A DNA stretch of 19,299 bases, taken from positions 1-19,299 of the forward strand of contig JAIKXO010000325.1 in NCBI GenBank assembly GCA_024684065.1, read 5' to 3'. This document shows, one piece after another, positions 15,333-19,299 of this stretch. The translations under genes and the position numbers were made by a program. Origin of the DNA: Lachnospiraceae bacterium (GTDB lineage: Bacteria; Bacillota_A; Clostridia; Lachnospirales; Lachnospiraceae). How positions within the stretch are numbered: position 1 is the first letter of the stretch; each line of letters starts with the position of its first letter. The notes beneath the pieces are model-generated. The model ran no database searches, was not told where the DNA came from, and saw nothing but the letters and a program-made list of their open reading frames with translations.

Positions 15333-15449
15333 TGTCAGGGGCAAAAGCATTTTGTGCCGTTTTGCGATACAGGATATGATTATTTCAGGCAGGACTGATA
15401 ATTATATCCTGTATTGCAGAAAGCGTATAAGCATCCTCTGACCCTGACA
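15333..15449 (+). ncRNA. Compact structured 5' leader RNA, candidate cis-regulator
   Basis: A perfect 8-bp closing helix, TGTCAGGG (15333-15340) with CCCTGACA (15442-15449), encloses two hairpins. One is short (GGC plus AAAA with TTTT plus GCC, 15340-15358). The other is very long and uninterrupted: 21 consecutive pairs including two G-U wobbles, 15363-15383 with 15398-15418. The 23-nt 3' joining strand is unpaired. The TCCT at 15434-15437 could pair with AGGA in the long hairpin's loop. The RNA lies between the promoter and the GAGGAGA ribosome binding site at 15474-15480. It matches no riboswitch I can recognise; a regulatory role is inferred from position and compactness. Confidence 0.55.
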
Positions 15450-15487
15450 AAACAGCATTGTAATTATAAAAACGAGGAGAGCATAGT

Positions 15488-17464
15488 ATGGCAAATTCTG
15501 AAAACAAGCTGAACAAATCACAGGAATACCGGGGACTTGTAAAAACCAACAGCAACTGTATCGGCTGCAACCGCTGTATCAAAGCGTGCAGCAGCATGGG
15601 AGCCAACATAGCCGTTGAGCAGGATCGCGGCAATATCATTGACGTGGATCCCGTCAAATGTATCGCCTGCGGCGCCTGCCTTGATGCCTGTGAGCACAAG
15701 GCAAGGGAATACGTGGATGACGTGGAGAAGTTTTTCGCGGATCTGAAGCGGGGTGAAAAAATATCCGTTCTCATAGCCCCTGCGTTCTTAGCAAACTACC
15801 CGAAGGATTACGAGAAATATCTTGGAATGCTGAAGAAGCTTGGAGTCAATCGTTTTATCAGTGTTTCATTCGGCGCGGATATCACTACCTGGGGATATAT
15901 CAACTATATCACAAAGCATAATTATTACGGGAGCATTTCCCAGCCCTGTCCGGCAGTGGTAGGTTATATAGAGCGCTTTACACCGGAGCTCCTTCCGAAG
16001 CTTATGCCTGTGCAGTCGCCGATGATGTGCGCAGCGATCTATGTTAAGAAATATATGAAGCTTTCTGATAAGCTTGCTTTTATAAGCCCCTGCATCGCAA
16101 AGAAAAATGAGATCGACGATCCCAATAACCATGGATATGTTTCCTATAACCTGACTTTTTCACACCTTGTCAGATATCTCAGGGAAAACCCGGTAAGCGG
16201 GGCAGCGCCTTACAAGGATGAGATCGAATACGGTCTCGGCTCTATCTATCCGATGCCGGGAGGACTTAAGGAAAATGTATACTGGCTGCTCGGAGAGGAT
16301 GCCCTTGTCCGTCAGATGGAAGGGGAGCATCACATGTACGAGTATCTCGAACGCAATAAGGACAGCTTAAAGGGCGGTAAATTCCCGTATCTTTTCGTGG
16401 ATGCCTTAAACTGCACGAACGGCTGTCTGTACGGACCCGGCACGGAAGCCAGGGCGAGTATGAACGAAGACGTATTCGTGGCTATCCAGAAGATAAAAAA
16501 GGACAGCAAGAACGAATCCAAAAAATCAGCCTGGGGCAGGAAAATACCTCCTCAGAAGAGGCTGGAAGCGCTCAACAGGCAGTTTTCGAAACTGAATCTT
16601 AATGATTTTGTAAGAAAATATACGGACCGGAGCAGGGAATGCGCTTATAAGATCCCCAGAGGGAAAGATCTTGAAGATATCTATATCAGGATGAAAAAGG
16701 ATACGGAAGAAAAGCGGCATATCGATTGCGGATGCTGCGGATACGAATCCTGCAACGCAATGGCCATTGCGATATATAACGGTTTCAACCATATCCATAA
16801 CTGCATTCATTATATCAGGGACCGCGCGTATGAGGAAAAGGATCATGCCATTGCTCTTACGGAAGAGGTTAACAGAACGAACCAGGAGATGAACGCGAAG
16901 AAGTCGGAGCTGGCGGATGAAATAAGCGAAAACTTCGGTACCCTGAAGGAGTCCATATCTCAGATCGAGGAAACGAGTAACGATAACGTTACGCATACCT
17001 CCGGTATCTCCGATGAAATGGGCGAGGTGGATAATTTTGCGAACGAGCTTACGGAGGTGCTTTCGACCATTGAGGGATATCTTCAGAAGCTTGAAACAAA
17101 CAATTCAGACGTCATAGCGATCTCCTCACAGACGAACCTTCTTGCGCTCAACGCCTCGATCGAAGCGGCCCGTGCGGGAGAGTCGGGGAGAGGCTTTGCC
17201 GTAGTTGCCGAAGAGATCAAGAAGTTAGCGGATGACTGTAAGGTCGCGGCGGACGACAGTAACAAGAATAACAATGATATTCGCAGCACCGTTGAACAGC
17301 TGATCCAGAAATCCGGAAGGCTTAACGAGATCGTCGGACGTGTAAATGACAGGGCCGATAACCTTGTTGCCTCATCGGAAGAGACGGCAGCGGCTGTCAG
17401 CACCATGAGGGATATCGCCGACAGTGTTGAGTCGTCTTTAAAGCAGATACTGAAAGAGGACTGA
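15488..17464 (+). CDS. Soluble sensory [FeFe]-hydrogenase-like protein fused to a chemoreceptor signalling domain
   Basis: This 658-residue protein has no membrane segment. Two 4Fe-4S ferredoxin motifs come first (Cys24/27/30/34 and Cys58/61/64/68). An H-cluster domain follows, about 90-370, with the three cysteine loops in sensory-type form: 'SQPCPAVV' (Cys154), '[11 protein letters not shown]' (Cys202) and '[13 protein letters not shown]' (Cys309/Cys313). A four-cysteine Fes-type cluster follows (Cys414, Cys417, Cys422, Cys439). The C-terminus is a coiled-coil methyl-accepting signalling domain with the hairpin tip '[20 protein letters not shown]' (about 555-574). The Cys that relays protons in catalytic hydrogenases (first Cys of TSCCP) is Pro153 here. 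It therefore probably senses H2 or redox state and signals to CheA/CheW or a similar partner, rather than turning over H2. A long structured leader precedes it. Confidence 0.85.
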   Translation: MANSENKLNKSQEYRGLVKTNSNCIGCNRCIKACSSMGANIAVEQDRGNIIDVDPVKCIACGACLDACEHKAREYVDDVEKFFADLKRGEKISVLIAPAFLANYPKDYEKYLGMLKKLGVNRFISVSFGADITTWGYINYITKHNYYGSISQPCPAVVGYIERFTPELLPKLMPVQSPMMCAAIYVKKYMKLSDKLAFISPCIAKKNEIDDPNNHGYVSYNLTFSHLVRYLRENPVSGAAPYKDEIEYGLGSIYPMPGGLKENVYWLLGEDALVRQMEGEHHMYEYLERNKDSLKGGKFPYLFVDALNCTNGCLYGPGTEARASMNEDVFVAIQKIKKDSKNESKKSAWGRKIPPQKRLEALNRQFSKLNLNDFVRKYTDRSRECAYKIPRGKDLEDIYIRMKKDTEEKRHIDCGCCGYESCNAMAIAIYNGFNHIHNCIHYIRDRAYEEKDHAIALTEEVNRTNQEMNAKKSELADEISENFGTLKESISQIEETSNDNVTHTSGISDEMGEVDNFANELTEVLSTIEGYLQKLETNNSDVIAISSQTNLLALNASIEAARAGESGRGFAVVAEEIKKLADDCKVAADDSNKNNNDIRSTVEQLIQKSGRLNEIVGRVNDRADNLVASSEETAAAVSTMRDIADSVESSLKQILKED

Positions 17465-17570
17465 AACGTATCCGGGTGAAGCAGGGACGCGTATTGCTTT
17501 AACCATACCGGTGTTCTTTGGCCTTATGCCGCACGAATACATGATATGTCGATAAAAGCATGAATTATGC

Positions 17571-17600
17571 TGTAAGGGCTCCGAGAGGAGCCCTTTTACA
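17571..17600 (+). terminator. Rho-independent terminator after the hydrogenase-sensor gene
   Basis: A 9-bp stem AAGGGCTCC/GGAGCCCTT (17574-17582 with 17587-17595) with a GAGA loop runs into TTTT at 17594-17597; flanking TGT/ACA can extend it. It lies 106 nt after the stop codon. A small AGCAT/ATGCT hairpin (17557-17571) precedes it. It could also act as an attenuator for the MATE gene, since no clear promoter was found between it and that gene. Confidence 0.7.
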
Positions 17601-17620
17601 GTGAACGGTGCCTTTTGGGG

Positions 17621-17655
17621 AAGCGCACGATTTACTTCGTAAATCGGCGCAGGAG
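17621..17655 (+). repeat. Three-hairpin repeat, partial copy B0 (stem 3 plus ribosome binding site)
   Basis: Only the 3' part of the repeat is present. The GCGC-clamped stem 3 (17623-17650) is identical over 28 nt to that of the full copy 92 bp downstream (17715-17742). It is followed at once by AGGAG (17651-17655). A degenerate GGTGCC just upstream may be a remnant of stem 2. The pair looks like a tandem duplication with decay of the first unit. Confidence 0.75.
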
Positions 17656-17658
17656 CGG

Positions 17659-17750
17659 AAATGATTCGGTCTAAAAAACAGACCGAATCGGCACGAACCA
17701 GGGTTCGTGCCAAAGCGCACGATTTACTTCGTAAATCGGCGCAGTGGAGA
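17659..17750 (+). repeat. Three-hairpin 5'-UTR repeat, copy B (MATE gene)
   Basis: Stem 1 is GATTCGGTCT/AGACCGAATC (17663-17672 with 17680-17689). Stem 2 is GGCACGAAC/GTTCGTGCC (17690-17698 with 17703-17711). Stem 3 is CGATTTAC/GTAAATCG (17720-17727 with 17731-17738) inside GCGC/GCGC. The element ends in TGGAGA (17745-17750), the ribosome binding site of the MATE gene. It is almost identical to copy C at 19219, with differences only in the two loops and the clamp over the shared length. Confidence 0.85.
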
Positions 17751-17771
17751 CAGATAAATGGAGCGTGGTGA
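17661..17771 (+). CDS. Possible 36-aa basic ORF running through repeat copy B
   Basis: An ATG at 17661 lies 5 nt after the AGGAG supplied by partial copy B0. It opens a 36-codon frame through all three hairpins, beginning MIRSKKQTESARTRVRAKAH and ending at TGA 17769-17771, 12 nt inside the MATE gene in another frame. The product would be very basic. The same frame is open in copy C to the window edge, but in copy A it stops after 11 codons. If translated, ribosomes would unfold the stems and could couple to the MATE start. It may equally be chance within a structured RNA. Confidence 0.25.
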   Translation: MIRSKKQTESARTRVRAKAHDLLRKSAQWRQINGAW

Positions 17772-19113
17772 TTTCGGATCCGGAAAAGTAAGCAGGCTGA
17801 TCATGTATCAGGCCATTCCGCTTACCATAGCCCAGTTCGTACAGGTTGTATATAACATAGTAGACAGGATATACCTCGGACATATGCCCGGAGAGGCGGA
17901 AAGCATAGCGCTTACGGGAGTAGGGATTACTTTTCCGATAATAAGCCTTATCGCGGCGTTTACGAATCTCTTTGCCACAGGCGGCGCGCCACTGTGTTCA
18001 ATGGCAAGAGGCAGCGGGGATGAGGAAAGGGCAAAGAGAATAGAGATAACTACGCTTTTTTTGCAGATCGTTACCGGGATCGTATGTATTATTATACTCT
18101 TTGTGGTAAAAAGACCTCTGCTTTTTATACTGGGAGCCAGCGCAAACACCTACGGATATGCAAATGATTATCTTTCGATATATCTGGCAGGTACCGTTTT
18201 TGTAACGGCAGGCACCGGAATGACGGGCTTTATCAATCTTCAGGGCTTCCCGCAGAAGGGCATGGAATATATGATGGCAGGCGCCATCATAAACATGATA
18301 CTTGATCCGATATTTATATTCGGCCTGGGACTCGGCGTAAAGGGGGCGGCTCTGGCATCCGTGATATCCCAGTTTATCTCTGCATTTTTAGTGTTAAGAT
18401 TTCTTTTCGGCAAAAAAGCATTGTTAAAGATACATCCTGAAGAGCTGTTAAAACCGGACATTTCCCTTGTGAAGGAGATAGTGGTCCTGGGATTTGCAGG
18501 GTTCATTATGTCAGCCACAAACTGCGCGGTGCAGGCTGTCTGCAACATGACACTGGCAGGCTATGGAAGGGAAATGGGAGACCTTTATATTGCGGTAATG
18601 ACGATAATCAATTCGGTGCGCGAGATGATAGGACTTCCGATAAACGGTATCACATCAGGAGCCCAGCCCGTGATAAGCTATAACTACGGGGCATCGGAAA
18701 ACGGGAGGGTTAAGCAGGGCATAAGATTTATGTCTTTAGCGGGGGTTTTATACACCGCACTTATGTGGATTATGATCATGCTTTTCCCGCACGGCTTTCT
18801 TACGATCTTTTCCTCTGACGAAAGAGTGATAGGCACGGGGAAACTGCCTTTAGTCATTTATTTTGCGGCCTTTATATTTATGTCGCTTCAGTTTGCCGGG
18901 CAGTCTACTTTCGTGGCCCTCGGAAAAGCGAAGCAGGCCATATTTTTCTCACTTTTAAGGAAGGTATTTATAGTCATACCGCTGACACTGCTGTTGCCGC
19001 GTTTTCCCGGGCTCGGAGTGATGGGGGTGTTTCTGGCCGAGCCGATTTCAAACTTTATCGGAGGCCTTGGAAGCTTCGGTACAATGTATTTTACGGTTTA
19101 TAAAAAGCTTTAA
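17758..19113 (+). CDS. MATE-family multidrug/metabolite exporter
   Basis: This 451-residue membrane protein has about twelve hydrophobic segments in two similar halves. It shows the MATE-family hallmarks: an N-terminal 'LIMYQAIPLTIAQFVQVVYNIVDRIYLG' helix pair, 'GASANTYGYANDYLSIYLAG', 'INMILDPIFIFGLGLGVKGAALASVISQ' and the second-half 'LPINGITSGAQPVISYNYGA'. Length and motifs fit the MepA/DinF-like Na+- or H+-coupled exporters of the cytoplasmic membrane. The substrate is not predictable. The ribosome binding site (TGGAGA) is the end of repeat copy B, so any regulation by that repeat acts directly here. No terminator was seen between its stop and the promoter at 19171. Confidence 0.9.
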   Translation: MERGDFGSGKVSRLIMYQAIPLTIAQFVQVVYNIVDRIYLGHMPGEAESIALTGVGITFPIISLIAAFTNLFATGGAPLCSMARGSGDEERAKRIEITTLFLQIVTGIVCIIILFVVKRPLLFILGASANTYGYANDYLSIYLAGTVFVTAGTGMTGFINLQGFPQKGMEYMMAGAIINMILDPIFIFGLGLGVKGAALASVISQFISAFLVLRFLFGKKALLKIHPEELLKPDISLVKEIVVLGFAGFIMSATNCAVQAVCNMTLAGYGREMGDLYIAVMTIINSVREMIGLPINGITSGAQPVISYNYGASENGRVKQGIRFMSLAGVLYTALMWIMIMLFPHGFLTIFSSDERVIGTGKLPLVIYFAAFIFMSLQFAGQSTFVALGKAKQAIFFSLLRKVFIVIPLTLLLPRFPGLGVMGVFLAEPISNFIGGLGSFGTMYFTVYKKL

Positions 19114-19170
19114 CGCAAGAGCGGTTGACGTGGTTTTATCAGGCGGTGTTTAATTTATGCCAAATACCTA

Positions 19171-19199
19171 TTGACATAGTAGGCAAATATGTATATAAT
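19171..19199 (+). promoter_or_regulatory. Perfect sigma-A promoter upstream of repeat copy C
   Basis: Consensus TTGACA (19171-19176) and TATAAT (19194-19199) are separated by 17 bp. Transcription would start near 19206 and reach repeat copy C after about 15 nt. The controlled gene lies beyond the window. Confidence 0.8.
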
Positions 19200-19218
19200 T
19201 CATTCAATTATTAATCAG

Positions 19219-19299
19219 AAATGATTCGGTCTGAAAAACAGACCGAATCGGCACGAACCGGGGTTCGTGCCAAAGCACACGATTTACTTCGTAAATCGG
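19219..19299 (+). repeat. Three-hairpin 5'-UTR repeat, copy C (cut by window end)
   Basis: Stem 1 is at 19223-19232 with 19240-19249, stem 2 at 19250-19258 with 19263-19271 and stem 3 at 19280-19287 with 19291-19298. It differs from copy B at only three positions: one in each of the stem 1 and stem 2 loops, and GCAC instead of GCGC in the clamp. The 3' end, where a ribosome binding site would be expected, is outside the window. It sits immediately downstream of a consensus promoter, so it is the 5' UTR of an unseen gene. Confidence 0.85.

Noticed and set aside
17518..17547. Promoter for the MATE gene (TTGGCC-18-TGATAT)
   Set aside because: It is too weak at both hexamers and lies before a strong terminator. 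Kept only as a possibility if the terminator is an attenuator.
13066..19299. CRISPR array or insertion-sequence ends
   Set aside because: The repeats are kilobases apart, have internal stems of differing sequence, no regular spacers, and no transposase lies beside them.

Overview
The window looks like a chromosomal segment of an anaerobic Clostridia-type Firmicute, most likely a Lachnospiraceae-like gut or rumen bacterium. I infer this from strong AGGAGG-type ribosome binding sites, sigma-A promoters, a soluble [FeFe]-hydrogenase-like sensor, methanol:corrinoid methyltransferase genes and dense co-directional operons. GC content was not computed and the genus is not assigned.

Region 1 (1-8369, +) reads as one long transcription unit: the 3' end of an aromatic-amino-acid-type permease, five consecutive paralogous B12-binding radical SAM proteins, and a GNAT-like protein. 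Junctions are 4-nt overlaps or very short gaps, apart from one 44-nt overlap. The five enzymes fall into two sub-types. No known pathway is recognised; this is the best candidate for an undescribed multi-step system.

Region 2 (about 8370-12729) is a methanol (methyl-group) utilisation locus. A rightward promoter with a tandem direct repeat upstream drives a MtaA/URO-D-like protein and a PocR-AraC regulator. Convergent to it lies mtaC-mtaB (corrinoid protein plus zinc methanol:corrinoid methyltransferase) on the minus strand. Together they would move methyl groups from methanol to a corrinoid and onward, as in methylotrophic acetogens.

Region 3 (12730-15214) holds an inverted-repeat-rich 430-nt divergent intergenic region. 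It is followed by a Fur/Zur-family repressor with a near-consensus promoter and an operator-like palindrome, and by the ATPase and permease of a zinc/manganese ABC transporter. No binding-protein gene is present.

Region 4 (15215-17600) has a compact, highly structured 5' leader of about 117 nt, followed by a soluble sensory [FeFe]-hydrogenase-like protein fused to a chemoreceptor signalling domain and then a terminator.

Region 5 (17601-19299) carries a MATE exporter and a promoter for a gene beyond the window. A three-hairpin repeat that ends in a Shine-Dalgarno sequence occurs before the Fur-family gene, before the MATE gene (full copy plus a partial copy) and at the right edge. Its stems vary in compensatory fashion, and two copies sit just downstream of near-perfect sigma-A promoters, so it looks like a mobile or duplicated 5'-UTR cassette.
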